A stretch of 64,000 bases of DNA from Ardenticatenales bacterium (GCA_020634575.1 JACKBM010000024.1:1-64000), one strand, 5' to 3'. Shown: positions 1 to 9,985, numbered from the stretch's first letter. The notes: a model not told the origin generated them from the sequence alone. Numbers and translations: made by a program.

Positions 1-1925
1 GTGGTGGGTTGGCCGTAGTCAAGGGTAGCGGTGAAGATGGCTGGCTGGTTGACCTGGAGGTTGGGTGCGGCAACGATGTTCAGGCCCGACAGGATTTTAT
101 CTGTGATGGTGATGCGGGAGGTCTGGGAAATATTCCAGCCCTGGGTGGTTAAACCCCACACAGTCACTGTGTACGTACCAGTCTCAGGATACAGGTGATG
201 AAGCGTCGTCAGGTCTCTATAGCTCAAGCTGAAGGTGCTATCGCCATGTTCAACGTAAGCCCAAATGATACCGTCTCTGACGAACTCAAACGGGACGGGT
301 GTCGCGGGGGCTGCGAGGTGCGGATAGTCGAGAGTGATGGTTTGTGCTAAGGCCGCATCAACCAGGATCGTTGTCTGTGACATGACAGTGCTGAGCTCGT
401 TTGTCAGCGTGACGGAAAGGGTATAGAGCCCTGGCTCAGACGGCGCTGTCCAAATAGGGTTGAGTTGGTTGCTGTGATCGGTAGACCCCAGTTTCCAACT
501 GGCTGAGATATTGGTTCCTGACAAGAGCTGCGTCTTGATGTAGACATCGGCTCCCGGCGGCACTGGTCCTGTATTTGTGAAGCCAGCTATGACGATAGGT
601 TCGCTTGGGTTGCGATTAAACCAGATGGCTTGATAGGCCCCATCATAGAATGGCCGTCTGCCGAAACTGCCATCGAAAACGTTCAGGCCCAAAACTACAT
701 CCAGATCGTCATCGTCGTCAAGGTCGGCCGCCGCAATGTCCGTTGCGGGGAATGTTTCACTGTAATGAGCGATACAAAAGTTGCCTAAACCGTCATTGAG
801 GTAAGTGAAAAGGTAGCCTTCGGAGTAATCGAGGCCCTGGGAGCTAAATCCCTCGACGAGATCTGGACTATCGTCGCCGTTCACATCGACCAGGACATAG
901 CTGTTGCCGTAGGGCGCTTCCTCAGTCTGGGTTCCACCGCCAGATTGCTGTGTAAAATTGCCTGCGCCGTCATTAATCCAGACATTGTCAAAATCAAAAA
1001 CAACATCAGGGAACTGATCGCCATTCACATCGCCAACAACCAGATATGAGGTTGTGTATTGTGCCGTCAGATGTTGCGATTGCAGAGTGAAATGCCCCGT
1101 ACCATCGTTGAACCACAGTTGAGCCTCGGGGTGATTGCGACCAACGACCATGTCGGGTGACTCATCGCCGTTCAGGTCAGCAACTACAATATTCTGGGCT
1201 AACGAGGTGGCCAGGGTAGTTGAGACCAGGGAGAAATGGCCGGAGCCGTCATTCCAGAAAATCCCACCTGGTTTAGTTGTGGAAGAATAGACAGCGACCA
1301 GATCCAAATCCTTGTCGCCGTCGAGGTCATCAAGTTCCAGATCGCTCAAGAGAATGTTTGTGGTCGGCAATAGCTGGTCCGAAACAAAGAACCCGTCACC
1401 GTTGTTTAGAAATGTCTGGGGTCGAATCGCATCGCTCCCATCAAAGAGGTAATCCCCACTGGCAACAAGGTCTGGGCTACCATTGCCGTCGATATCGCCA
1501 ACTGCGATAGAGCCGGCATAACCAGATAAGAGTTGTTGTTGGCGGAAGTTGAAATGTCCTGCACCATCATTGAGCCAGATTTCGGTGATGTAGCCGAAAT
1601 TGCCTGCTTGAATCAGGTCAATGGCGTTGTCGCCATTGACATCGGCCAGACGAATCTTTGGCCGGGCGGCAATGCTGCCATAATGAAGATTCAGGTCCTG
1701 GGGCGAGGCGACCAGGTAGTTGGTGGTGGTCAGGCAGAGTGTGGGGGAGGGACCGGCAGCCAGGTTGAAGGCATCCGTGGGATTGGCAAGATGAAAGGGG
1801 GACCGGCCGGTCCCATCCGCCACCACCACCATCTGCCCCAGGCCACCCACCATCAGAGTGACGAAGAACAAAGCCAATGTAATTGAGCTGAACAGGAATA
1901 AGGCACGAGCAACTGGGCGAGACAT
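1..1925 (-). CDS. secreted FG-GAP (VCBS) repeat protein with PKD domain, C-terminus off the window
   Basis: The reading frame opens at 1925 and stays open to the window edge, so the C-terminus is missing. An AAGGAGG ribosome site lies just before the ATG. The N-terminus has a signal peptide (MSRPVARALFLFSS...), then repeated Asp-rich calcium-binding loops of the DxNxDxxxD type that mark FG-GAP/integrin-alpha-like beta-propeller blades. The last codons in the window read ...FTATLDYGQPT, matching the PKD domain near the end of the neighbouring paralogue at 1979-4111. Such proteins are exported and bind calcium; the ligand is unknown. It is a tandem duplicate of the next gene, 53 bases away and in the same orientation. 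Confidence 0.85.
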   Translation of the reverse strand, partial: MSRPVARALFLFSSITLALFFVTLMVGGLGQMVVVADGTGRSPFHLANPTDAFNLAAGPSPTLCLTTTNYLVASPQDLNLHYGSIAARPKIRLADVNGDNAIDLIQAGNFGYITEIWLNDGAGHFNFRQQQLLSGYAGSIAVGDIDGNGSPDLVASGDYLFDGSDAIRPQTFLNNGDGFFVSDQLLPTTNILLSDLELDDLDGDKDLDLVAVYSSTTKPGGIFWNDGSGHFSLVSTTLATSLAQNIVVADLNGDESPDMVVGRNHPEAQLWFNDGTGHFTLQSQHLTAQYTTSYLVVGDVNGDQFPDVVFDFDNVWINDGAGNFTQQSGGGTQTEEAPYGNSYVLVDVNGDDSPDLVEGFSSQGLDYSEGYLFTYLNDGLGNFCIAHYSETFPATDIAAADLDDDDDLDVVLGLNVFDGSFGRRPFYDGAYQAIWFNRNPSEPIVIAGFTNTGPVPPGADVYIKTQLLSGTNISASWKLGSTDHSNQLNPIWTAPSEPGLYTLSVTLTNELSTVMSQTTILVDAALAQTITLDYPHLAAPATPVPFEFVRDGIIWAYVEHGDSTFSLSYRDLTTLHHLYPETGTYTVTVWGLTTQGWNISQTSRITITDKILSGLNIVAAPNLQVNQPAIFTATLDYGQPT

Positions 1926-1978
1926 GGGAACCTCCTTAGCCAGTGGGGCTTGTTGAATCTGAATGGCAACATCGAACC

Positions 1979-4111
1979 TCAATCTGGCGGTGGTGCGGCG
2001 ACCAGGATGGGTTGAAATAGCTTGGGCGGCGGTAAGCTAATAGGTAGGGTTGCTTGCAAGGTGGTGAGACCATCTGTGACGGTAAGGGTGACCGTGTAAT
2101 CGCCGTAGGCAGTAAACGTGTGGGTGACGACGGGGCCGTTGAGCATGGTGCCATCGCCCATGGCCCAGGTGTAGCTGGTGGGTTGGCCGTAGGCCAGGGT
2201 AGCGGTGAAAATGGCTGGTTGGTTAACCTGGAGATTAGGTGGGGCAAGGATGCTGAGGCCTGAAAGGCTCTCATCTGTGATGGTGATGCGTGAGGTTTGC
2301 GAAATGCTCCAACCCGTGAGGGTGTTGCCAAATACAGTGACTGTATACGTGCCAGTCGCGGCATAAAAGTGAAAAAGTGACGACAGGTCGCGATAGCTCA
2401 TATTGTAAGCGTACTCCTCGTCGCCATAGCTAATCGCAGCCACAAGAATCCCCTCTTTCGTGAAGTCAAAGAGGACAGGTGTTGCCGGTGGCGCTACGCG
2501 GCTATGGTCCAGGTCGATACTCTGTATCATGGTGTCGTCAACAATGATTGTGGTCTGTGACAGTACGGCGCCCAACTCGTTAGTCAGGGTAACATACAAT
2601 GTGTAGATGCCAGCCTCCGCGGGGGCTTCAAATACAGGATTGAGTTGATAACTCCGACCGGCCGGTCCCAAATTCCAGCTGGCTGTGACATTGGTTCCGG
2701 ATTCTAGATTTGTTCTGATATAGACATTAGCCTCCGGTGGTACGGGGCCTGTGTTCGAGAATCCGCCAATGACAATAGGTTGGACCGCGTTGCGATTGAA
2801 CCAGATAGGTTGATAAGCACCGTCATGGAAGGGGCCACTGCGGAAAATTCCGTTATAAACGTTCAAGCCCATGACAACATCCAGGTCATCGTCATCATCG
2901 AGATCAGCTGTTGCCAGGTCAGTGGCTGCATATGTGCGAATTCCATTGGCAATACAGAAATAGCCGCGTCCATCATTCAGATACGTCACCAGGAAACCTT
3001 CTGCATAATTGAACTCCACTGCGCCGGAGATTTGCACAAGATCTGGGCTTTCGTCACCGTTGACATCGAGCAATACCTTGTCGTTGTCATAGAACGGGGC
3101 GTACTGCAAAAGGTGGCTCGTCTCTCCCTGAAAAGTGAAATGGCCCTTCCCGTCATTGAGCCAGACATTGGTGAAATCCAGGACAACATCGACGAACTGA
3201 TCCCCGTTCACATCACCGAGAGCCGGGTAGGCGGCGCCGAACCCGCTGATAAGTGTTTGTGGCTGAAGTGCAAAATGGCCGTCACCATCATTAAACCAGA
3301 GTTGTACTTCAGCATGGTTGCGTCCGATGATGATGTCTTCTGACTCATCGCCATTCAAATCGGCGAGTGTGATGTTTTGGGCGACCGTGGTGTTCAGCGT
3401 GCTGGTCGCTGGTGAGAATTGGCCGGTGCCGTCGTTCCAGAAGATCTGCCCACCCCGAATTGTGGATGAATAGACGACAATTACGTCGAGATCGTTGTCG
3501 CCATCAAGGTCTCCCAAATCCAGGTCGCTGAGATCCAGGTTTGTTGCTGGTAGGGCTGCCCCCTTGAGAAAGAATCCTGAGCCATTGTTTAGGAAAGTCT
3601 GTGGCCGAATGGCACTGGCGCCGTCATAGTTAAAGTCGCCGCTGGTTATAAGGTCGGGGGTGCCATTACCGTCGATGTCGCCAACGGCAATCGACGCTCC
3701 ATAACCTGTAAAAAGTTGCTGTTGTCGATGCTGAAATTGCCCATTCCCATCGTTGAGCCAGATTTCCGTGAATGCGCCAATATTGCCAGCCTGAATAACA
3801 TCCATGGTGTTGTCGCCATTGACATCGGCAAGTTGAATCCTGGTGCGGGCTGAAAAGGCAGAAAATTCAGGATTTAGGTCCTGGGGGGAGGCGGTGAGGT
3901 AGTTGGTCGTGGTCAGGCAGAGTGTGGGAGCGTGGCCGGTAGTGAGGGCAGGGGTGACATTCAGGTGGGGAGGAGCGAGGCTGGGGGACCGGCCGGTCCC
4001 GTCCGCCACTACGGTCAGCCGCCCCAGGCCACCCACCATCAGGATGACGAAGAGCAAAGCCAGGACTGTGGCGCTGAGCAGAAAAAGCGCGCGAGCAGCA
4101 GGACGGGGCAT
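1979..4111 (-). CDS. secreted FG-GAP (VCBS) repeat protein with PKD domain
   Basis: 710 residues. Signal peptide at about 1-36 (hydrophobic LFLLSATVLALLFVILMV). Residues about 70-430 hold at least seven calcium loops such as DVNGDNTMD, DIDGNGTPD, DLDGDNDLD and DVNGDESPD, which build an FG-GAP beta-propeller. Residues about 450-620 contain Ig-like beta regions, and a PKD domain follows (YTWAMGDG ... GDYTVTLTVTDG, about 640-690). No sortase or membrane anchor is visible, so secretion or a non-covalent surface location is likely. The start has a GGAGG site 7 bases upstream. It is a tandem paralogue of the partial gene at 1-1925. Its role in adhesion or matrix is inferred from domain type only. 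Confidence 0.85.
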   Translation of the reverse strand: MPRPAARALFLLSATVLALLFVILMVGGLGRLTVVADGTGRSPSLAPPHLNVTPALTTGHAPTLCLTTTNYLTASPQDLNPEFSAFSARTRIQLADVNGDNTMDVIQAGNIGAFTEIWLNDGNGQFQHRQQQLFTGYGASIAVGDIDGNGTPDLITSGDFNYDGASAIRPQTFLNNGSGFFLKGAALPATNLDLSDLDLGDLDGDNDLDVIVVYSSTIRGGQIFWNDGTGQFSPATSTLNTTVAQNITLADLNGDESEDIIIGRNHAEVQLWFNDGDGHFALQPQTLISGFGAAYPALGDVNGDQFVDVVLDFTNVWLNDGKGHFTFQGETSHLLQYAPFYDNDKVLLDVNGDESPDLVQISGAVEFNYAEGFLVTYLNDGRGYFCIANGIRTYAATDLATADLDDDDDLDVVMGLNVYNGIFRSGPFHDGAYQPIWFNRNAVQPIVIGGFSNTGPVPPEANVYIRTNLESGTNVTASWNLGPAGRSYQLNPVFEAPAEAGIYTLYVTLTNELGAVLSQTTIIVDDTMIQSIDLDHSRVAPPATPVLFDFTKEGILVAAISYGDEEYAYNMSYRDLSSLFHFYAATGTYTVTVFGNTLTGWSISQTSRITITDESLSGLSILAPPNLQVNQPAIFTATLAYGQPTSYTWAMGDGTMLNGPVVTHTFTAYGDYTVTLTVTDGLTTLQATLPISLPPPKLFQPILVAAPPPD

Positions 4112-4421
4112 CAGGAACCTCCAGAGTTGTGGTTCAATGGCGAATGAGCACGACAGTGTTCCTATTATATGGGAAAATTGGGCGGTTCCGGCCGGCGTTT
4201 ACCCTCCGCGTGGCCTTAGTACCATTTACCCATGGAGCCAGGACCGGCTAAGCCGCTAGAATAACGATGGTCCTAGGACCCCTACCGGGGACCCAGGATT
4301 TTGTAGCTAATCACCACTGGCGGCCATAACAGTGTGTGCAGTCGTCAGCCAACCTTTTTATATAGGAATACCAGCCTGGTTAAAATAGCTTATGGTGGGG
4401 TAGCAGTTAGCGAGGGGGCAA

Positions 4422-4449
4422 TTGCTGCACAAGGGTAATTTGGTATACT
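4422..4449 (+). promoter_or_regulatory. candidate sigma-70 promoter for the response regulator gene
   Basis: TTGCTG (4422-4427), a 16-base spacer and TATACT (4444-4449) lie about 90 bases before the start at 4538. The rest of the 426-base gap between 4111 and 4538 holds no gene that I can support. It contains a perfect 12-base palindrome GGTCCTAGGACC at 4269-4280 of unknown role. Pattern match only. Confidence 0.4.
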
Positions 4450-4537
4450 GGCCTCGCATCACGAGAGCAGCGCCGCACCCTTTGTTTCAACCCAATAGCC
4501 TAAACGATAAATCCGGTGTTCCAGGAGCAAGCAGAAA

Positions 4538-5230
4538 ATGTCTGAAATCCGACTTCTAATCGTGGATGATCATCCTGTTTTTCGTCAGGGGCTCTGTGAT
4601 GTGCTGGACACAGATCCGGGCATGAAGGTTGTGGGCGAGGCAGCCGATGGCGATGTGGCCATTGACCTGGCCTATAAATTGAACCCTGATGTCATCCTCA
4701 TGGATATCAATCTACCGACGATCAACGGGTTGCAAGTTACCCGGCGGATTCAGGCGAGTATGCCCGATATCCGGGTGATCATGTTGACCGGTTACGACGA
4801 TGCCGAGCAGATTTTCCATGCGCTGCGCGCCGGCGGCTCTGCTTATTGCCCGAAGGACATCACGCCCGAGGCACTCATCCGCACCATCACGTCAGTCCAT
4901 GAGGGTTATTACGTCGTCGGTGAAAAGACGATGAACCATGATGAAGTGGTGCAATGGATTGAAGAGAAGATCGGCCGGTTGGCTGGTTCACTCGTCAGCG
5001 ATTCCGAAGACCTGTTTGTGCCGCTTTCGCCGCGGGAAATGGAGATTCTGGAGCATGTGACGCGCGGTTTGAGCAATAAGGAAATCGCCTACAAGCTCGG
5101 CATCAGCCATCAGACCGTGAAGAACCATATGACCGCCATTTTGCGCAAGTTGCGCGTGGATGACCGCACGCAGGCGGCTGTCTATGCGTTGCATCGCGGT
5201 TGGGTGCGCCTGGAGACTACCCGGAACTAA
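4538..5230 (+). CDS. NarL/FixJ (DegU-like) response regulator
   Basis: 230 residues. The receiver domain covers about 1-120, with the acidic pair at DD10-11, the phosphorylation site Asp56 (LMDINLP) and a conserved Thr and Lys later (MLTGYD, CPKD). The LuxR-type helix-turn-helix is at about 165-225 (LSPREMEILEHVTRG, NKEIAYKLGISHQTVKNH). Length and the late DDRTQAAVYALHRGWV tail resemble Bacillus DegU. It should bind DNA when phosphorylated, probably by the kinase encoded just downstream at 5435. A strong terminator-like hairpin lies between the two genes, so they may be transcribed separately or with attenuation. The start follows an AGGAG site. Confidence 0.9.
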   Translation: MSEIRLLIVDDHPVFRQGLCDVLDTDPGMKVVGEAADGDVAIDLAYKLNPDVILMDINLPTINGLQVTRRIQASMPDIRVIMLTGYDDAEQIFHALRAGGSAYCPKDITPEALIRTITSVHEGYYVVGEKTMNHDEVVQWIEEKIGRLAGSLVSDSEDLFVPLSPREMEILEHVTRGLSNKEIAYKLGISHQTVKNHMTAILRKLRVDDRTQAAVYALHRGWVRLETTRN

Positions 5231-5304
5231 CCCATCGGTCCGTGGTCCTGGCTGAAAAATGTAACCCGGTTGCTTGGGCCAAAACCATTTTTGACGTAGA
5301 CTTG

Positions 5305-5336
5305 CAGCAGGTAGCCCAGCTACCTGCTGTTTATTT
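5305..5336 (+). terminator. Rho-independent terminator or attenuator between regulator and kinase
   Basis: AGCAGGTAGC (5306-5315), loop CCA, GCTACCTGCT (5319-5328), then GTTTATTT. The ten-base stem is perfect and is extended by one C-G pair. It sits between the response regulator stop and the histidine kinase start. Confidence 0.75.
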
Positions 5337-5434
5337 AGGTAGACTGCCCGCTTCATTCGGAGAGCCAGACAGCCAGAAACCTCGCAATACCGGCCGGGTT
5401 TTCGGCTGCCGGGATTGTTGAAAGGAACCATACC

Positions 5435-6490
5435 ATGTCGGAACATGATGGCGAACTCACACCGCTGCAATCATTTATTGAAGATACCTACAAAGATTAC
5501 GAGAAGACTCAGCGTGAGCTCAAGGAAATTGATATCCTGATCAAACAGAGCGCGGCTGAGGTGGAACGTTGGGCGCAACGTAATGCCCAGGTGACCAATG
5601 ATGCCCGGCAACTGCAATCCAACCTGGAGACGGTGCCGCGCGAGTACATCATCGAAAAGTATGATGCGCTAACCAACACCCAGCAGCGGCTCTTCACCAT
5701 GCGCGGTCAGCTGGAGAAGTTACAGAGTGACCAGCGTAACCTGGAGCGGCTAGCGGAGTTCCAGCGCCGCCTGCTGGAATCCACCGAAGGGATGGATATC
5801 GCCAGCGCAGCTGTCTCGACGACCAATCCACGGGATCAGTCTAACGTGATCCGCGTTATCCAGACGCAGGAATCGGAACGGCAGAGCCTGGTGCGCCGCA
5901 TGCATGATGGCCCGGCTTCTTCATTAAGTAACTTCATCTTGCAGGCAGAAATCTGCCAGCGTTTCTTTGACACCAACCCGGACCGGGCCCGAGCGGAGCT
6001 GAATGTGCTCAAAGGCGCGGCGGCCGCTACTTTTGGCGCGGTCAAGGATTTTATCTTCGATTTGCGTCCCATGATGCTTGATGACCTTGGTGTTGTGCCA
6101 ACGCTGCGCCGTTACTGCGAAGCATTCCAGGAGAAGTCCAATATTCCGGTGACGGTCACTATCACGGGGACCGAGCGACGCTTGGAGAGCTACATCGAAG
6201 TAACGATCTTCCGTACGGTGCAGGAACTGCTGAACAATGCCAAAGTGCATGCTCAGGCGACGCAGATCCAGGTGCTATTGGACCTGGCCCCAGAGCAGGT
6301 TGTGGTCGTGGTTGAGGATAATGGCAGCGGCTTCAATGTGGAGGACGCGCTGAATAGTCGGGATACATTGGGGCTGACAACGTTGCAGGAGCGTATCGAG
6401 ATGTTGGGCGGCAAGCTGAAGATTCAGAGCAGCCTGGGGCAGGGTGCCCGGGCCGAATTCAGCATCCCGACAGAGGCGGAGCCCGTCTAA
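5435..6490 (+). CDS. cytoplasmic sensor histidine kinase, HisKA_3 type (DegS-like)
   Basis: 351 residues with no membrane segment. Residues about 15-115 are a long charged coiled coil. The dimerisation/phosphoacceptor motif is ESERQSLVRRMHDGPASSL with His157, typical of the HisKA_3 (NarX/DegS) group. The ATPase domain follows: N-box around ELLNNAKVHAQA, G1 box VEDNGSGF and a G2-like LGLTTLQERIEMLGG. As in DegS, sensing is probably cytoplasmic through the coiled coil. The likely partner is the DegU-like regulator at 4538-5230. It starts at an ATG with AAAGGA upstream and is followed by the pilin locus. A link to pilus control is only suggested by position. Confidence 0.88.
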   Translation: MSEHDGELTPLQSFIEDTYKDYEKTQRELKEIDILIKQSAAEVERWAQRNAQVTNDARQLQSNLETVPREYIIEKYDALTNTQQRLFTMRGQLEKLQSDQRNLERLAEFQRRLLESTEGMDIASAAVSTTNPRDQSNVIRVIQTQESERQSLVRRMHDGPASSLSNFILQAEICQRFFDTNPDRARAELNVLKGAAAATFGAVKDFIFDLRPMMLDDLGVVPTLRRYCEAFQEKSNIPVTVTITGTERRLESYIEVTIFRTVQELLNNAKVHAQATQIQVLLDLAPEQVVVVVEDNGSGFNVEDALNSRDTLGLTTLQERIEMLGGKLKIQSSLGQGARAEFSIPTEAEPV

Positions 6491-6592
6491 AGGGATCAGG
6501 CAACCTGCTATTTTAGGGATGGGACGACCTCCTGAAAATACGGGTTTTTGCCGAAAGGTAGCCCTTAAGATTCTTAAGGTACGCTTATCCTA

Positions 6593-6621
6593 TTGTGCTC
6601 CGCTTTACACGGGGGTATTAT
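6593..6621 (+). promoter_or_regulatory. candidate sigma-70 promoter for the Flp pilin gene
   Basis: TTGTGC (6593-6598), a 17-base spacer and TATTAT (6616-6621), about 85 bases before the pilin start. A perfect palindrome CCTTAAG-ATT-CTTAAGG lies just upstream at 6563-6579. It could be an operator, for example for the neighbouring DegU-like regulator, but nothing in the sequence proves this. Confidence 0.4.
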
Positions 6622-6705
6622 CTCTTGTGTTACGATAAATCATATAGTTTAGTTTTCTTGGGGTAATTGCCCCACAATTTCAATCTATCCTTTGGAGGTC
6701 ATATC

Positions 6706-6864
6706 ATGTTGTTTTTACCGCGCGAAGAAGGTCAGGGTTTGGTTGAGTACGCTCTGGTTCTGGTTCTGGTTTCCATCGTCGTAATCGCTATCCTGGCTCT
6801 GCTGGGTCCGCAGATCGGCGTTGTCTTCAGCACCATCCGCAACACCCTGGCTGGTGAAGTGTAA
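6706..6864 (+). CDS. flp: Flp/Tad type IVb pilin
   Basis: 52 residues. A GGAGG site lies 7 bases before the ATG at 6706; a longer frame exists upstream but has no such site. The protein starts MLFLPREEG, then GQGLVEYALVLVLVSIVVIA, the classic prepilin pattern: a short charged leader, a Gly cleavage site and a Glu-Tyr pair (VEYA) at the start of a hydrophobic helix. The mature pilin would be about 43 residues, the usual tiny Flp size. It forms the Tad pilus fibre and sits upstream of cpaE, cpaF, tadB and tadC. A strong terminator follows directly, so it is probably made as its own abundant transcript. Confidence 0.93.
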   Translation: MLFLPREEGQGLVEYALVLVLVSIVVIAILALLGPQIGVVFSTIRNTLAGEV

Positions 6865-6975
6865 GCATCTTCCTCGTAGCTATGCGGTTATGAGTCATTC
6901 TCAGACTTCCTTTAAAAGAGGTCAGGGAACCAGGGCAATCGGCCCGGGGTTGACTCAAGCATAATATACAAGGCG

Positions 6976-7011
6976 AAGCGGCACTGAGTTATCTCAGTGC
7001 CGCTTTCTGTT
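6976..7011 (+). terminator. Rho-independent terminator after the pilin gene
   Basis: A perfect 13-base stem, AAGCGGCACTGAG (6976-6988) with CTCAGTGCCGCTT (6993-7005), loop TTAT, followed by TCTGTTT. It separates the pilin transcript from the secretion-machine genes. The remainder of the gap from 6865 to 7216 holds this hairpin and a promoter, and no further gene. Confidence 0.85.
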
Positions 7012-7115
7012 TACCTGATTTGTGGTGTTTGGGCGCAAAAAAGGGCACCAAAGTCAGTTTCTTGTAACGTAGTTAACAGCGGTACTTTTGTCTACCTGTT
7101 TTCGCATAACCGCGC

Positions 7116-7143
7116 TTGACTTTGCTCTATATCAGAGTATGAT
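7116..7143 (+). promoter_or_regulatory. sigma-70 promoter for the cpaE-cpaF-tadB-tadC cluster
   Basis: TTGACT (7116-7121), a 16-base spacer and TATGAT (7138-7143). Each box differs by one base from consensus. It lies about 75 bases before the cpaE start and downstream of the pilin terminator. Confidence 0.55.
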
Positions 7144-7216
7144 GAAGGTGTCTTTTCCTCCTATGTAAACTTGTGCGGAGCCCTACCTCTGGTAGGATGT
7201 GCGTGATCGACCCAAT

Positions 7217-8488
7217 ATGGCAGATAAAATCAGAGTATTAATCGTCGACGATATCCCTGAAACGCGAGAGAATGTTCGCAAGCTTTTGCAGTTTGAGCCG
7301 GATATGGAAGTGATCGGGCAGGCCGGGAACGGTGAGCAGGCCATTGAGATGGCGAAGGAGTTCCGGCCGGATATTATCCTCATGGATATTAACATGCCCG
7401 GCGTTGACGGTATTAGCGCCAGTAAGGCGATTTCACAGGCGGTCCCATCGGCGCAGACAATTATCATGTCGGTGCAGAGTGAGTCGGACTACATTCGCAA
7501 GGCGATGCTGGCTGGTGCGCGTGACTTCCTGATGAAGCCGTTCTCCGGCGATGAAATATCGGTGGCGATCCGCCGCGTCCATGAGACGCGCCCGAAGGTG
7601 ACGGTGGCGGCGCCGGCCGCACATGGCGCTGCCTCGGTTGCATCGGTGGCCTCGCCGGCGCGCGTTAAGACCAGCCACACGATCGCTGTTTACAGCCCGA
7701 AAGGGGGCAGCGGCTGCACCACGCTAGCCATCAACATCGCTGTGTCTCTGGCGCAGCAAGGCCAAAACACCCTGATTGTTGACGGCAGCTTACAGTTTGG
7801 TGACGTCGCCGTTATGCTGAATCTGCGGCCGGCCTCTACTATTGCCGACCTCACGGACCGGCTGAACGAAGTTGATGCCGACCTGCTGAGCAGTGTTGTC
7901 TTGACCCACGAAACGGGCGTCAAGGTGCTGGCGGCGCCAACCCGGCCGGAAATGGCCGAACTGGTGCAGGTGGAGCAGATGCAGCAGTTGCTGGAGTTTT
8001 TGAAGCAGCTCTACGACTTTGTCGTGATCGACACCAGCTCCAGCCTCAATGATATGACGCTGGCCTTGTTGGATTCAGCGGATCGCATTTTGCTGGTGAC
8101 GCAGCAGAGCGTCCCCAGCCTGAAAAATGTCAGCCGTTTCTTTGATATTACCGATGAGCTGGATTACCGGCCGGATAAAGTCAAACTGGTCATTAACCGA
8201 GCCTCCAGCAAAATCGGCGTCCCCATCAAGACGATTTCTGATACGTTGAAGCGGCCGGTTGTGGCCACCATCCCGGTCGATGATGTGCTGGTCGCCACCG
8301 CAGTTGACCAGGGCACACCCCTGGTGGTAGGCGCCGGCGAAAAACGTACGGTATCCCAGGCCATCATCAAGCTAAGTAATCAGATCCTGGAAGATCTGGA
8401 GATTGAGGATTCTGGCGAGATGGTGCGCGAAGATAGTTCCCGAAAGAAAGCATCCCGTTTGTCCAGATTATTTGGCGGCGGCGACTAA
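7217..8488 (+). CDS. cpaE: CpaE/TadZ-like pilus assembly ATPase with receiver domain
   Basis: 423 residues from ATG 7217; a GTG at 7199 would add six residues. Residues 1-120 are a full receiver domain, with DD11-12, Asp57 (LMDINMPG) and Lys in LMKPFSG. A linker rich in Ala/Val follows. A MinD/ParA-type ATPase then begins at about 150, with the deviant Walker A SPKGGSGCTT and later VVIDTSSSL. CpaE/TadZ proteins place the Tad secretion machine at the pole or in the envelope. Many homologues have only a degenerate receiver; here the phosphorylation Asp is kept, so phosphorylation may control pilus assembly. It leads the set cpaF, tadB, tadC. Confidence 0.9.
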   Translation: MADKIRVLIVDDIPETRENVRKLLQFEPDMEVIGQAGNGEQAIEMAKEFRPDIILMDINMPGVDGISASKAISQAVPSAQTIIMSVQSESDYIRKAMLAGARDFLMKPFSGDEISVAIRRVHETRPKVTVAAPAAHGAASVASVASPARVKTSHTIAVYSPKGGSGCTTLAINIAVSLAQQGQNTLIVDGSLQFGDVAVMLNLRPASTIADLTDRLNEVDADLLSSVVLTHETGVKVLAAPTRPEMAELVQVEQMQQLLEFLKQLYDFVVIDTSSSLNDMTLALLDSADRILLVTQQSVPSLKNVSRFFDITDELDYRPDKVKLVINRASSKIGVPIKTISDTLKRPVVATIPVDDVLVATAVDQGTPLVVGAGEKRTVSQAIIKLSNQILEDLEIEDSGEMVREDSSRKKASRLSRLFGGGD

Positions 8489-8596
8489 GCAACCCAGGTA
8501 GCCTTAGATCCGGATGTGTGGCCGCTGCTGGGAAAATTGAGCGAGCAGCCAAAACACCACCCATCCCCGACGGATCTGCCTTAGTGGAGGTATGAG

Positions 8597-9985
8597 GTGT
8601 CATTACTAAAGAGAATTGAACGGAATCAGGCGCCTGAGACGCCAGAGCAGCCCGGACAGGGCTCGAAATTGCAGGAATTGCGGGTCCGCCGGACCTCGCC
8701 AGCCGCTGGCGCTCGGGGTGATACCTATACGGATCTCAAGAATCGGATTCAGCAAAAGCTGATCGCTGAACTTGATCCCAGCATGGACGTCACCAAGACG
8801 GCTGAAGTGCGCAGTGTCATCAACGAAATGTTTGAGACGATGCTGGCCGAAGAGCAGATCGTCCTCAGCCGCAACGAAAAGCGCAATCTGTTTGAGCAGA
8901 TCGTGGCGGAGATCCTGGGCTACGGTCCGCTGGAGAAATACCTGGGCACGGACGGCGTGACGGAAATCATGGTCAATGGGCCGCAGCAGGTGTTTATCGA
9001 GCAGTCGGGTCAGCTGACCATGACCAAGACCAAGTTTGAAGATAACGACCACTTGCTGCGCATCATCGACCGTATTGTGGCGCCGCTGGGCCGTCGTATT
9101 GACGAGAACTCACCGATGGTTGACGCCCGTCTGCCCGATGGTTCTCGTGTTAATGCCGTCATTCCGCCAATTGCGCTGGATGGCCCGTCACTGACGATTC
9201 GTCTTTTCTCCAAAATCCCGCTCACCATCGAGAACATGATCGAGTTTGGTACGATCACTCGTGAAGCGACGGAGTTTCTGAAGGCGTGTGTCATCGCCAA
9301 GTTGAACTGTATCGTCTCCGGCGGTACAGGCTCCGGCAAGACGACGCTACTCAATATCCTTTCAAGCTTCATTCCCAATGGTGACCGGGTCGTGACCATC
9401 GAGAACGCGGCGGAACTGCAGCTGCGTCAGGAACACGTGGTTCGCCTGGAATCGCGCCCGCCCAACGTGGAAGGGCGGGGTGAGGTTTCTATTCGGGACC
9501 TGGTGATCAACTCCCTGCGTATGCGCCCTGACCGTATTGTGGTCGGGGAGGTCCGTGGTGGTGAGGCGCTGGACATGCTCCAGGCGATGAACACCGGTCA
9601 TGACGGCTCCATGACCACGGCCCATGCGAACAGCCCGCGTGACATGCTCGCCCGTATGGAAACGCTGGTGTTGATGGCGGGTATGGACCTGCCGCACCGT
9701 GCTATTCGTGAGCAGATCGCCTCGGCGGTAGATCTGATTATTCAAACTGACCGTATGCGTGACGGTACCCGTAAGATCACCTCTATTAGTGAATTGCAGG
9801 GTATGGAAGGCGACGTCATCACGATGTCAGAAATTTTCCGTTTTGAACAAACAGGTATGGAAAATGGCCGGGTCATCGGCCGTTTACGCCCAACTGGTCT
9901 GCGGCCCAAGTTTATGTACAAGCTTCAGGAAGCAGGCATCATGTTGCCGCCGACCATCTTTGGTATTGGCGGTCGCAGCCGGTAA
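8597..9985 (+). CDS. cpaF: CpaF/TadA type II/IV secretion ATPase
   Basis: 462 residues. The GTG start at 8597 has GGAGG just upstream. An N-terminal helical domain (about 40-130) precedes the RecA-like motor. Walker A is GGTGSGKTT (242-250), and the Walker B region [20 protein letters not shown] and the His box [14 protein letters not shown] follow. It is the hexameric cytoplasmic motor that powers Tad pilus extrusion through TadB/TadC. Length and motif order are normal for the family. Confidence 0.95.
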   Translation: MSLLKRIERNQAPETPEQPGQGSKLQELRVRRTSPAAGARGDTYTDLKNRIQQKLIAELDPSMDVTKTAEVRSVINEMFETMLAEEQIVLSRNEKRNLFEQIVAEILGYGPLEKYLGTDGVTEIMVNGPQQVFIEQSGQLTMTKTKFEDNDHLLRIIDRIVAPLGRRIDENSPMVDARLPDGSRVNAVIPPIALDGPSLTIRLFSKIPLTIENMIEFGTITREATEFLKACVIAKLNCIVSGGTGSGKTTLLNILSSFIPNGDRVVTIENAAELQLRQEHVVRLESRPPNVEGRGEVSIRDLVINSLRMRPDRIVVGEVRGGEALDMLQAMNTGHDGSMTTAHANSPRDMLARMETLVLMAGMDLPHRAIREQIASAVDLIIQTDRMRDGTRKITSISELQGMEGDVITMSEIFRFEQTGMENGRVIGRLRPTGLRPKFMYKLQEAGIMLPPTIFGIGGRSR

